Positions 1 through 7,707 of a DNA stretch of 10,205 nt are shown piece by piece; the stretch's first letter is position 1; each line of letters opens with the position of its first letter. Both the position numbers and the translations under genes were made by a program. This DNA comes from Cryomorphaceae bacterium (GTDB lineage Bacteria > Bacteroidota > Bacteroidia > Flavobacteriales > BACL11): assembly GCA_014384505.1 (NCBI GenBank), contig JACNFT010000087.1, positions 1-10,205 on the forward strand. The letters run 5' to 3'. The notes beneath the pieces were generated by a model. That model was not told the origin of the DNA and did no database searches. It saw only the letters and a program-made list of their open reading frames with translations.

Positions 1-1658
1 TAACCAGGAGTACCCCCAGCAGATGAACCAACTAATTCACCCGAACTACCACCATGACAAACAGTAACCAATGAAGAAGCTAAAGCCTGTAAAGGATAAC
101 CAGGAGCTGAAATAGTTACTGGAACATCTAACAAACAACCTGAAGAGTTATCAGTTACAGTAATTATATGAGAACCAGCACTTACATTATTAAAAAAAGT
201 ATCTAAAGGATGAGCATTAAGATTTAAAACGCCATCTAAATAAAAATCATAAGACAAAACATTTATATAATTCTCAACTGAGACTTGAATCGAACCATCT
301 GTATCATCCCAACAGTTTACATTAGAATGTGATATTGAAAAATAAATTGGAGAAATTGTATCGGAAGTTAACGCTTCCACACACACTGAAGCAGTTGTGA
401 TATAAAAAAATTGAGTCCCAAAAGGAAGTAAAGAAGCATCATGAGAATAAGTAGTAAGAGGGTAATTTACCTCTGATATATTAAAATAAGGGCCTCCAAT
501 ATTTGATGAAGCCATAATCTGATAATTCGTAACAGCACTTGCTCCAAAAGGATGTTCCCAATCAAAATAAAATGCTCCATCACTTTCCACAACACAATTT
601 AATGAAGTTGGGGGTAAAGAATCTGATGATCCAGACAAAACCTCTAAAGTATCTGAAAATATAGTACATCCAGCAATAGTAGCTGCCACTATATAAACAC
701 CTGCGTTAACTTCAACAAAAGAATCTGTACTAAATACAACTGAAGTAGAATCAAACCACTCATAAGTTGCTCCTAATCCAGCATCTGCAGTAAGAATAAT
801 CTCTTCACTACAGTCAATTAACATAATAACTGAATCAATTCCTAAATTATCCACAACAGATAAAGTAGGAGAAAAGAAACTACCTGCCTCCAAAAATATA
901 CCTGAATCCCAAGATCCATCAACAGCATCTGCTACAACTAATTTAATATGATATGTATCACCACAGTTTACAGCTGCAATAGCTGTTAAAGGTGTGGTAA
1001 ATCCATCAAACTGAATTACTGTAACATCTGAATTTTGTGGTGCTGTAAAACCATCTCCATTATCCACATAATAAGCTGAATTAATTACATCATTTATATT
1101 GTTAATCGTAACTGGAGTATTTGCTGTACCAGGAACTATAGCTAAATTCTGATTAACATAAGTCCCTCCTGCTGGATTAGGCCCTGAAAGAAAAAACCCA
1201 AAAGCATCATTATAACTATTAACAAATTCCAAATACTCTTCTGAACCAAAAACATACTTAAAACTAATTGTATCTGAAGTTGGTATAAAATCAAACTCTA
1301 ATACTGCAGCATCATTAGTAAGATCAGGAGCAATAACTAAATCAAGAGTAGGATCACCAGGTAATAAGAAATCTGTTGATGTACTTCCACTCGCATTAGG
1401 ACCAACCAAATCAAGTACATTACCCGAACTTAAAACAATTCCACTATCAATGCCTAAATTTGAATTTACACCATTAAAAAAGCCGATTTGATTAGGATCT
1501 CCAATAAAAGAATGATTTGACACAATAATACCACCACCTAGCAACACATTATCAATAAGATAAGTCGCTGTATTATAAGGAGGATTATTATCAATAACAA
1601 TCTGAGATTGGGCATTAAAAACCAACAATGCACCGAGTAAAAATAATAGTTTTTTCAT
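1..1658 (-). CDS. Secreted choice-of-anchor L domain protein with SprB-type repeats (partial, 3' end outside window)
   Basis: The frame is open from an ATG at 1658 to the window edge (552 whole codons, no stop), so the C terminus is missing. Residues 1-19 (MKKLLFLLGALLVFNAQS then Q) form a typical signal peptide. Residues about 25-262 look like a choice-of-anchor L domain: the segment SGIVLSSGNV, the signature FGSEEY at about 137-142, DAFGFFLSGPNP at about 150-161, and a closing block with VADAVDGSWDSGIFLEAGSF. An Ig/PKD-like module follows at about 265-340, then a fibronectin type III-like module at about 345-440. One SprB-type repeat spans about 442-515 (NVNCWDDTDGSI to ITVTDNSSGC), and a second begins near 516 (VTVCHGGSSGE, GGTPG). 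In Bacteroidota such proteins are usually large, exported by Sec and then type IX secretion through a C-terminal sorting domain, and act at the cell surface in adhesion or gliding. The sorting domain would lie outside the window, so that part is inference. Confidence 0.85.
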   Translation of the reverse strand, partial: MKKLLFLLGALLVFNAQSQIVIDNNPPYNTATYLIDNVLLGGGIIVSNHSFIGDPNQIGFFNGVNSNLGIDSGIVLSSGNVLDLVGPNASGSTSTDFLLPGDPTLDLVIAPDLTNDAAVLEFDFIPTSDTISFKYVFGSEEYLEFVNSYNDAFGFFLSGPNPAGGTYVNQNLAIVPGTANTPVTINNINDVINSAYYVDNGDGFTAPQNSDVTVIQFDGFTTPLTAIAAVNCGDTYHIKLVVADAVDGSWDSGIFLEAGSFFSPTLSVVDNLGIDSVIMLIDCSEEIILTADAGLGATYEWFDSTSVVFSTDSFVEVNAGVYIVAATIAGCTIFSDTLEVLSGSSDSLPPTSLNCVVESDGAFYFDWEHPFGASAVTNYQIMASSNIGGPYFNISEVNYPLTTYSHDASLLPFGTQFFYITTASVCVEALTSDTISPIYFSISHSNVNCWDDTDGSIQVSVENYINVLSYDFYLDGVLNLNAHPLDTFFNNVSAGSHIITVTDNSSGCLLDVPVTISAPGYPLQALASSLVTVCHGGSSGELVGSSAGGTPG

Positions 1659-1665
1659 AATCTTA

Positions 1666-1695
1666 CAAAAATACAAAAAAATAAAGAATTCCAAA
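1666..1695 (-). promoter_or_regulatory. Bacteroidota-type promoter of the surface-protein gene
   Basis: Read on the minus strand, TTTG (1695-1692) is followed after 18 bases by TATTTTTG (1673-1666). This matches the TTTG / TAnnTTTG arrangement of Bacteroidota housekeeping promoters. Only 7 bases separate the -7 box from the ATG at 1658, so the predicted transcript would have almost no leader. The AT-rich background makes chance matches possible, but both boxes and the spacing agree. Confidence 0.55.
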
Positions 1696-1837
1696 CAAAA
1701 ACAAATCAGAAATTTACTGCTAATAAATTTTAAACAAACAGCTCAATACAAAAATGATAGAAGCACTAATTGAACTAATTTAGTCCACTAAATAAATTTT
1801 TTTTAACTCTATTTTCAAAATTTAAAACCTATAAATT

Positions 1838-1856
1838 TTACATATTCTGTATGTAA
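1838..1856. promoter_or_regulatory. Perfect palindrome, candidate operator
   Basis: TTACATA (1838-1844), five bases TTCTG, then TATGTAA (1850-1856) form an exact 7-base inverted repeat. The size and symmetry fit a binding site for a dimeric regulator. It lies about 180 bases upstream of both flanking genes, which is far from either predicted promoter, so the target and the function are unknown. Confidence 0.35.
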
Positions 1857-2028
1857 GAAAAATCAATTTTCTTAAAGGGAATTATCTAACATAATAAATA
1901 ACTAATGCTAAAGTGAAATGAAAATTAATATAAAAACATCAAATTTATTAGCTAATTCAAGTTTATAACAAGAAACTAGTTATTGTAAAAAAAATTCAAA
2001 CAACCAGTATTCAGCTTAGGAATAACCG

Positions 2029-2036
2029 TACTTTTG
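2029..2036 (+). promoter_or_regulatory. Possible -7 box upstream of the helicase gene
   Basis: TACTTTTG matches TAnnTTTG and ends 17 bases before the helicase ATG. No TTTG or TTG lies at the expected distance upstream, so only half of the promoter signature is present. Confidence 0.35.
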
Positions 2037-2053
2037 AAGTCCAAAAAAAATCC

Positions 2054-4336
2054 ATGGAAGACTATTTACAGAAATTAAATCCAGAGCAAAAATTAGCTGC
2101 ACAACACATAAAAGGACCCTTAATGGTAATTGCCGGAGCGGGATCAGGAAAAACAAGAGTCCTTACTTACCGAATTGTACATTTACTGAAAACAGGAGTA
2201 AATCCACACAATATTTTATCCCTAACCTTTACCAACAAAGCATCCAAAGAGATGCGAAACAGAATAGAAACAATTGTTGGACAAAGCAATGCAAGGAGCC
2301 TTTGGATGGGAACTTTCCACTCAGTATTTTCAAAAATATTACGTTTTGAAGCTGAAAAATTAAACTACCCTTCCAATTTTACAATTTATGATACTGACGA
2401 TTCCAAAAGTTTAGTAAGAAGCATTATAAAAGAACTTAATTTAGATAAAGAAATTTATAAAGTTGGTGTAATCCGAAATAGAATATCTTCTTTAAAAAAC
2501 AACTTTATTACTCCAGCAGGATACTCTAATAAATCAGAATTAGTACAAACTGATAAAATTGCAAAGCGAACAGAATTTGGAAGAATTTACCAAATGTATG
2601 TCCAGAGATGTGAAAAAGCATCTGCTATGGATTTTGATGATTTACTATTAAAAACTTATCAATTACTGGACAACCATCCGGATGTACTTTTAAAATATCA
2701 AGAGAAATTTAAATACATTTTAATTGACGAGTATCAAGACACTAATCACATTCAATACCTGATCATTAAAAAACTTGCAGCTCTTAACGAAAACATCTGT
2801 ATTGTCGGTGATGACGCACAAAGTATTTATGCTTTTAGAGGAGCAAATATTCAGAACATCCTTAACTTTAAATTAGATTATCCTGACTACAAAACCTATA
2901 AGTTAGAACAGAATTACCGCTCTACTTCTACAATTGTTGAGGCGGCTAATAGCATCATAAAAAATAATGAAAAGCAACTGGAGAAAAATATCTGGACTAA
3001 CAACAGTAAAGGAGACAAAATAATTGTTTGCAAAACAGGTTCGGACAATGATGAAGGAAGATTGGTTGCAAACACAATTGGTGATATTGAATTGCGCGAA
3101 CAAGCCCAGCATAAAGAATTTGCAATTTTATACAGAACAAACGCTCAATCTAGGGCTTTTGAAGAATCATTACGGAAAAGAAACATAGCATACAAAATTT
3201 ATGGAGGACTTTCATTTTATCAAAGAAAGGAAATAAAAGATTTACTAGCTTATTATCGCTTAGCAATTAACCCTAATGATGAAGAGGCTTTTAAGCGAAT
3301 TATAAATTACCCAACAAGAGGTATTGGCGCTACAACCATTCAAAGACTTAATGTTTTTGCAAACGAACATGACAAAAGTATTTGGGAGGTCATCAATCTT
3401 TTAGATGAGATTGAAATTAACATCAATAAAGGCACGCAAATTAAGTTGAAAGAATTTGCGCTTATGATTAATAGTTTTATCATAAACACCAGAAAAAAAG
3501 AAGCTTATATTGTTGCGGAGGAAATTGCAAAACAAACCGGATTATTTAACGATTTATACACAGATAAATCCCCTGAAGGAGTTAGTAGATTTGAGAACAT
3601 TCAGGAACTGCTAAATGGTATAAAAGATTTTAGTGAAACGGCTGAAAAGGGAGTTAATAAATTACCTGATTTCATGGAGGATGTCGCCTTACTAACTGAC
3701 CAAGACAAAGAAACTGAGGAAGACTTTAATAAAGTGACTTTAATGACTGTGCATGCGGCAAAAGGATTAGAATTTCCCTATGTATTTGTCGTTGGGCTAG
3801 AAGAAAATCTTTTTCCAAGTATGATGAGTGGTGAAAGTCAGGAGAATTTAGAAGAAGAAAGGCGTCTCTTTTATGTTGCTATAACAAGAGCCGAGAAAAG
3901 ATTATTCTTATCATTTGCCTCCTCTCGTTTTAAGTGGGGACAATATACGGATTGTGAACCAAGTCGATTTATTAGCGAACTGGACCAAAGTTTTTTGGAA
4001 AAACATGAAATCACACCAAAAAATAAGAACGACTTTAGTCCCTATAAAATTTATGCTAAAACTAAGTTTAAGAAAAAAGAATACTCTGCAGCTACCAAAA
4101 AATTTATCCCACCAAAAAACTTAACGAATATCAATAGAGCTAAGGATGTTAGCATTAACGAAAGCGACCTTAGTAAAATACAAACTGGAATGAAAGTGAA
4201 ACACGCCCGATTTGGAGAGGGAAAAGTATTGACTATCTCAGGAGATGGGGCTGACAAAAAAGCAGGAGTATTTTTTAGTGGCATTGGTTTAAAACAATTA
4301 CTTTTAAAATTCGCTAAGTTGGAACTATTAAAATAA
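2054..4336 (+). CDS. pcrA: ATP-dependent DNA helicase, PcrA/UvrD type (superfamily 1)
   Basis: This is a 760-residue protein with the complete SF1A helicase motif set, expected to unwind DNA 3' to 5' in nucleotide excision repair, mismatch repair and removal of RecA or stalled complexes. Visible motifs: Q motif LNPEQKLAAQ (8-17), Walker A AGAGSGKT (27-34), motif Ia LTFTNKASKEM (about 57-67), Walker B DEYQD (225-229), motif III VGDDAQSIYAFRGA (about 253-266), motif IV LEQNYRST (about 290-297), motif V TVHAAKGLEF (565-574), and motif VI EERRLFYVAITRA (601-613). A C-terminal Tudor-like module starts near 714 (KVKHARFGEGKV), as in PcrA/UvrD and unlike Rep. Length is slightly above the usual 720-750. 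The ATG gives the canonical N terminus; no Shine-Dalgarno sequence is seen. The family call is firm; PcrA versus UvrD is only a naming choice. Confidence 0.95.
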   Translation: MEDYLQKLNPEQKLAAQHIKGPLMVIAGAGSGKTRVLTYRIVHLLKTGVNPHNILSLTFTNKASKEMRNRIETIVGQSNARSLWMGTFHSVFSKILRFEAEKLNYPSNFTIYDTDDSKSLVRSIIKELNLDKEIYKVGVIRNRISSLKNNFITPAGYSNKSELVQTDKIAKRTEFGRIYQMYVQRCEKASAMDFDDLLLKTYQLLDNHPDVLLKYQEKFKYILIDEYQDTNHIQYLIIKKLAALNENICIVGDDAQSIYAFRGANIQNILNFKLDYPDYKTYKLEQNYRSTSTIVEAANSIIKNNEKQLEKNIWTNNSKGDKIIVCKTGSDNDEGRLVANTIGDIELREQAQHKEFAILYRTNAQSRAFEESLRKRNIAYKIYGGLSFYQRKEIKDLLAYYRLAINPNDEEAFKRIINYPTRGIGATTIQRLNVFANEHDKSIWEVINLLDEIEININKGTQIKLKEFALMINSFIINTRKKEAYIVAEEIAKQTGLFNDLYTDKSPEGVSRFENIQELLNGIKDFSETAEKGVNKLPDFMEDVALLTDQDKETEEDFNKVTLMTVHAAKGLEFPYVFVVGLEENLFPSMMSGESQENLEEERRLFYVAITRAEKRLFLSFASSRFKWGQYTDCEPSRFISELDQSFLEKHEITPKNKNDFSPYKIYAKTKFKKKEYSAATKKFIPPKNLTNINRAKDVSINESDLSKIQTGMKVKHARFGEGKVLTISGDGADKKAGVFFSGIGLKQLLLKFAKLELLK

Positions 4337-4348
4337 TCATTATATTTG
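4319..4348 (+). promoter_or_regulatory. Bacteroidota-type promoter of the kinase/regulator operon
   Basis: TTG (4319-4321), a 19-base spacer, then TATATTTG (4341-4348) match the TTTG / TAnnTTTG consensus. The upstream box lies in the last codons of the helicase gene (stop at 4334-4336). The -7 box ends 9 bases before the kinase ATG at 4358. This gives the operon its own promoter, in addition to any read-through from the helicase, and implies a leader of only a few bases. Confidence 0.6.
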
Positions 4349-4357
4349 AAAACTATT

Positions 4358-6148
4358 ATGACACGAACTTCACTTATTTTCTTCCTCTTACTTCCCTTTT
4401 GTATTTATAGCCAAAACTATAAAACAGAAATTGATAGTTTAAATTCAAAAGCAAGCCAATACATCCATATTGATTTAGATTCTTCCTATATTTTTGCTGA
4501 AGAAGCAATTCAAAAATCAAAAGATGCTGAATATAAACAAGGAGAAATGGAAGGTCAATATCAAAAAGGAAGAGTTTTGTTCGACCAAGCAAGACGAATA
4601 CTGTCTTTACAAGCAGCAGAACAGTCACTAGCTATTGCTGAAAAGACAAACAACTATAAAGGGAAAAAAAATGCACTCAACCTTATTGTAAAAATTCAGA
4701 ATCATGCCAAGCAATATGATGAAGGAATCAAATCAGCAAGAAAAAATTTAAAGCTAGCTACAGCAGTAAATGATTCTACTGAGATGGCTTTAATGACTAA
4801 TTTTTTGGGGATTTTCAAGAATAAATTAGGCGAAAAAGATTCTGCATTTTATTTTACAATACAATCCATTAAAATTAACAAAAATCTTAAGGCACAAAAA
4901 GCTTTAGCCTACAACTATAATTCTTTAGGAATTCATCATTATGAAAATAGAAATTTAGATTCTTCTTTCTTCTATTTCAGAACAGCTTTAAAAATTAGGA
5001 CTGATTTAAAACTACCAAATCAATCAATAGAAGCTTACAACAATCTAGGATATGTTTTCTTATTAGAAAAAATGCCTGATTCTGCAATTGTCTATTTTCA
5101 AGAATGCATACGAGTATGCCTAGAATATGGAAAAAAAAGTAACCTAGCAATTGCTTATAAAAATATTTCTGAAGCCTATGAATTAGTCAACAATCATAAA
5201 CTAGCATTAGCTGCTCTAAAAAAAGCTATCCCAATTAATGATAGTTTAATGAATATTAAACAAACAGAATTACTAATAACCGCTCAAAAACAAAAAAATA
5301 AAGAACTATCAATACAGCACGACAAAGATGAAGAGCATAAAAAAAACCAACTAATTTTAATTATCATATTAATTGTTACATTAATTATTGCGTTATTAGC
5401 ATCTCATATATCACATAAAAGAAGGATTGAAAATGCACTCCTTTTGCAAAAAAATAAAGCTTCAACAGCAATTACTGAAGAATATGAAAAAATGGATAAT
5501 TGGATTGCCAATGAGTTACATGATGATATTGGTGGGTCAATTGCTGCTATAAGACTTAATATGTTACACACTTTAGAGGAAATTACAAATGCGTATGAAG
5601 AAAGGATTAGGTTAGGGAAATCAACATTCGAAATTCCTATCTCAAAATTAGAACAGCTAGTACATTCAAGAACTTTGGAGATATCAAACCTTGAAGCAGT
5701 TAATCAAAATATACGCAAGTTATCTCATGCTCTGGGTCCTGTCATATTCCAAGGACAGAGTTTTATAAGTTTAATAGAGAATAACATTTCTGAGATGTTT
5801 CCCAGAGATTATAAAATTACCATTCACTGTTTACCTGAAGATGAGCTAAATGAAATAGAAGAAAATCTAAAATTTAATATTTACCGAATTTTACAAAACC
5901 TTAGTGCTAACATAGTAAAACATGCTAATTCAACACAGGCAAATATCCAAGTTATAGGCCATAAAGATCATCTGAATATTATTGTAGAGGACAATGGTAT
6001 TGGTTTTGATAAAGAAAAAGAAAAAACTGGAATAGGATTACATCAAATAAAGCAGAGACTGTTATTATTTAATGGGAAAATAGAAATAGATTCTAAAGAA
6101 GGAAATGGAACTACAATTATTATAAATATCCCTTACGAAAAAGCATGA
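4358..6148 (+). CDS. Sensor histidine kinase with periplasmic TPR domain (HisKA_3/NarL-NreB-like)
   Basis: This is a 596-residue protein counted from the ATG at 4358. A TTG in frame at 4346 would add four residues, but it forms part of the predicted -7 box and spoils a clean signal peptide, so I prefer the ATG. Residues 1-18 are a signal peptide (TSLIFFLLLPFCIYS then Q). About 30-290 is helical TPR-like sequence (for example YNSLGIHHYENRNLDSS and YNNLGYVFLLEKMPDSA), predicted periplasmic. A membrane helix lies at about 331-351. The dimerisation/phosphoacceptor motif is ELHDD, with His388. The HATPase domain ends the protein: N-box region around 510-523 with Asn518 retained, DNGIGFD at 545-551, and a GIGL glycine box near 559. 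It should autophosphorylate at His388 and pass phosphate to the downstream regulators. Oddity: the usual N-box Glu is Asn514. The TPR ligand is unknown. Confidence 0.9.
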   Translation: MTRTSLIFFLLLPFCIYSQNYKTEIDSLNSKASQYIHIDLDSSYIFAEEAIQKSKDAEYKQGEMEGQYQKGRVLFDQARRILSLQAAEQSLAIAEKTNNYKGKKNALNLIVKIQNHAKQYDEGIKSARKNLKLATAVNDSTEMALMTNFLGIFKNKLGEKDSAFYFTIQSIKINKNLKAQKALAYNYNSLGIHHYENRNLDSSFFYFRTALKIRTDLKLPNQSIEAYNNLGYVFLLEKMPDSAIVYFQECIRVCLEYGKKSNLAIAYKNISEAYELVNNHKLALAALKKAIPINDSLMNIKQTELLITAQKQKNKELSIQHDKDEEHKKNQLILIIILIVTLIIALLASHISHKRRIENALLLQKNKASTAITEEYEKMDNWIANELHDDIGGSIAAIRLNMLHTLEEITNAYEERIRLGKSTFEIPISKLEQLVHSRTLEISNLEAVNQNIRKLSHALGPVIFQGQSFISLIENNISEMFPRDYKITIHCLPEDELNEIEENLKFNIYRILQNLSANIVKHANSTQANIQVIGHKDHLNIIVEDNGIGFDKEKEKTGIGLHQIKQRLLLFNGKIEIDSKEGNGTTIIINIPYEKA

Positions 6149-6801
6149 GTATAATTGCTGAAAAAAAAGTCATCATTATTGATGATCATAAACTATTCAC
6201 TGACGGACTTTCTTCAATTTTAGAAAGTATTGGACTAAGGGTTATGTCAACTTTTCAGAATGGTAAAGAAGCTGTTCTTTATTTACAGAACAATGAAATT
6301 GATATTATTTTTTCCGACATCAATATGCCAGAGATGGATGGATTAAAACTGTGCAAAAGATTAAAAAGAGATAAAGTTAAAGCTAAGATAATCATACTAA
6401 GCATGTATGAAGATCCTAACATTATAAAAGAAGCTTTTAACTGTGGAGCAAGTGCCTACCTAAGTAAAAACACTGAGAAAAAAGAGATTATTAAAGCAAT
6501 AAAAAAAAGTCTTAACAACAAAAAATATGTAAACAAACGATTGCTAAAAAAGAAGGATAGAGAAGAAGAAGAAGAAGAAGATACATTTTCACTTAAATAC
6601 AAATTAACTCTTAGAGAAAGAGAGATATTACAGCTACTGCTAGATGAAGAAAACAATAGACAGATAGGAGAAATCCTAAATATTAGTATCCGAACAATTG
6701 AAACTCATAGAAGAAATATAATGCTAAAGCTTGACGTGAAAAATAATATCGGACTTATCAAGAAAGCGCTAAGCTATCAGCTCTTTTCAAAGGAGAGTTA
6801 A
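6145..6801 (+). CDS. NarL/FixJ-family response regulator (first of a tandem pair)
   Basis: This 218-residue DNA-binding response regulator starts at an ATG that overlaps the kinase stop (ATGA, 4 bases), which indicates translational coupling and a shared pathway. The receiver domain (about 8-125) has the acidic pair Asp13/Asp14, phosphoacceptor Asp58 in SDINMP, Ser86 in LSMYE and Lys108 in LSKN, so the phosphorylation site is complete. A charged linker contains six glutamates in a row (140-145). The LuxR-type helix-turn-helix is at about 153-210 (LTLREREILQLL, then RTIETHRRNIMLKL). It is expected to dimerise and bind DNA after phosphorylation by the upstream kinase. The targets cannot be told from sequence. 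Its closest relative in view is the next gene. Confidence 0.93.
   Translation: MSIIAEKKVIIIDDHKLFTDGLSSILESIGLRVMSTFQNGKEAVLYLQNNEIDIIFSDINMPEMDGLKLCKRLKRDKVKAKIIILSMYEDPNIIKEAFNCGASAYLSKNTEKKEIIKAIKKSLNNKKYVNKRLLKKKDREEEEEEDTFSLKYKLTLREREILQLLLDEENNRQIGEILNISIRTIETHRRNIMLKLDVKNNIGLIKKALSYQLFSKES
6562..6579 (+). repeat. (GAA)6 trinucleotide run inside the regulator linker
   Basis: Six identical GAA codons in a row encode Glu140-145 between the receiver and DNA-binding domains. Slippage would add or remove whole codons and so change linker length without breaking the frame. The second regulator has no such tract. Confidence 0.8.
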
Positions 6802-6830
6802 TAATCAAAATTATAAAAGCATTAATAAAT

Positions 6831-7499
6831 ATGAATGTAGAAAAGCATAATTTTGATAAAAGGAAAACAATCAATATTATAATTGCTGATGACCACACAA
6901 TTTTCTTGGAAGGGATAAAAGTACTTATTAGCAGTAAATATATTAATGTCGTAGCTAATTGTAAAAACGGACAAGAAGTTTTAGATTTTCTAAAAGAACA
7001 AGAAGTTGACTTAGTGATATCAGACATTAACATGCCAGTAATTGACGGAATTACATTAGTAAAAAAAATAACAAAACTATATCCAAAGACTAAAACAATG
7101 ATGCTCAGTATGTATGAAGAAAGACACATCATTAATAAGGCAATAAAAGCAGGAGCTAACGGATACATGAGTAAAAATGCAGGGAAAAAGGATATACTTA
7201 ATGCTATTGAAAACTGCATGAAAGGCGAAAAAGTAACCTTTAAAAGACAGAGTGCATTCACTCAAAAGAGCATCCAAAATACTAACAAATCAATAAAAGA
7301 AATTTCTTTAACCAATAGAGAAAGGCAGATACTCAAACTAATCACTCAGGAAGCAACTAACACCGATATTTCTTTATCCTTAAACATAAGTAAGCGTACT
7401 GTTGAAGCACATAAAAAGAATATATTTTTGAAATTAGGTGCAAAAAACACAATCGGATTAATAAAAATAGCCTTAAAAAGCAAACTTCTAAAAATTTAA
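6831..7499 (+). CDS. NarL/FixJ-family response regulator (second of a tandem pair)
   Basis: This 222-residue paralogue of the preceding regulator starts 30 bases after its stop with no promoter visible between, so it is probably cotranscribed. The receiver domain has Asp20/Asp21, phosphoacceptor Asp65 in SDINMP, Ser93 in LSMYE and Lys115 in MSKN. The LuxR-type helix-turn-helix lies at about 158-217 (LTNRERQILKLI, then RTVEAHKKNIFLKL). The shared SDINMP, LSMYE, SKN and IGLIK segments suggest a tandem duplication followed by divergence. With one kinase upstream, both regulators may be phosphorylated by it, or they may form a heterodimer; the sequence cannot decide. The ATG at 6831 gives a short N-terminal extension before the first beta strand; an alternative start further in is possible but not needed. 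Confidence 0.92.
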   Translation: MNVEKHNFDKRKTINIIIADDHTIFLEGIKVLISSKYINVVANCKNGQEVLDFLKEQEVDLVISDINMPVIDGITLVKKITKLYPKTKTMMLSMYEERHIINKAIKAGANGYMSKNAGKKDILNAIENCMKGEKVTFKRQSAFTQKSIQNTNKSIKEISLTNRERQILKLITQEATNTDISLSLNISKRTVEAHKKNIFLKLGAKNTIGLIKIALKSKLLKI

Positions 7500-7617
7500 A
7501 AATTTATATTTATTGTAAATTTTCACATAATAATCTAATTTAAAACTGTTTACAAGAAAATACAATACGTTTTTTACTTAGTGGTAATTACGTGTAGGTT
7601 AAACTTTAAACACTCCC

Positions 7618-7625
7618 TATACTTG
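7618..7625 (+). promoter_or_regulatory. Candidate -7 box of the small-ORF unit
   Basis: TATACTTG differs at one position from TAnnTTTG and ends 4 bases before the first small ATG at 7630, so transcription would start at or next to the ATG. No TTTG is found about 19 bases upstream. The palindrome GTAATTAC at 7584-7591 and the repeat at 7599-7612 lie where an activator could bind. Confidence 0.3.
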
Positions 7626-7629
7626 TAAT

Positions 7630-7707
7630 ATGATTTTTAAAATGATAATCGTATTAGGGGTAGCATCATTATTTTTACCCTCAACAGCAACAAAGTCTAA
7701 ATCTTAA
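7630..7707 (+). CDS. Putative 25-residue signal-peptide-like small protein
   Basis: ATG at 7630, TAA at 7705-7707. The product begins MIFKMIIVLGVASLFLPSTA and ends TKSKS. It has one lysine, a hydrophobic core of about 15 residues, and a polar tail after an S-T-A that resembles a signal peptidase I site, so cleavage would release a pentapeptide. The stop overlaps the next start (TAATG). I do not recognise a family. Support comes only from the composition, the overlap, the upstream box and the downstream terminator. Chance ORFs of this length are common in AT-rich DNA, so this remains tentative. Confidence 0.35.
   Translation: MIFKMIIVLGVASLFLPSTATKSKS

Larger units (their letters stand above)
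1659..2053. other. Divergent intergenic spacer between surface-protein gene and helicase
   Basis: This is 395 bases of very AT-rich DNA with no convincing reading frame on either strand. It holds the minus-strand promoter at 1695-1666, a perfect 7-5-7 inverted repeat at 1838-1856, an adjoining weaker 7-base inverted repeat (AAGAAAA at 1855-1861 with TTTTCTT at 1867-1873), and a -7-like box before the helicase at 2029-2036. I see no RNA gene or terminator here that I can support. Confidence 0.6.

Noticed and set aside
1940..1947. A further minus-strand TAAATTTG as a second promoter of the surface-protein gene
   Set aside because: It lies about 280 bases upstream of the gene with no matching partner box; expected by chance at this base composition.
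4346..4357. TTG start adding four residues to the kinase
   Set aside because: The TTG is part of the -7 box TATATTTG, and the ATG at 4358 gives a standard signal peptide.
6456..6656. A serine-rich minus-strand frame
   Set aside because: It is the antisense of the GAA-rich linker of the first regulator; the serine run is the complement of the GAA codons.
6758..7261. A 167-codon minus-strand frame inside the second regulator
   Set aside because: It is antisense to a clearly conserved response regulator; its hydrophobic residues come from the complement of A-rich codons.
7499..7523. Inverted repeat after the second regulator as a terminator
   Set aside because: The stem contains only A-T pairs in AT-rich DNA, too weak to call a terminator with confidence.
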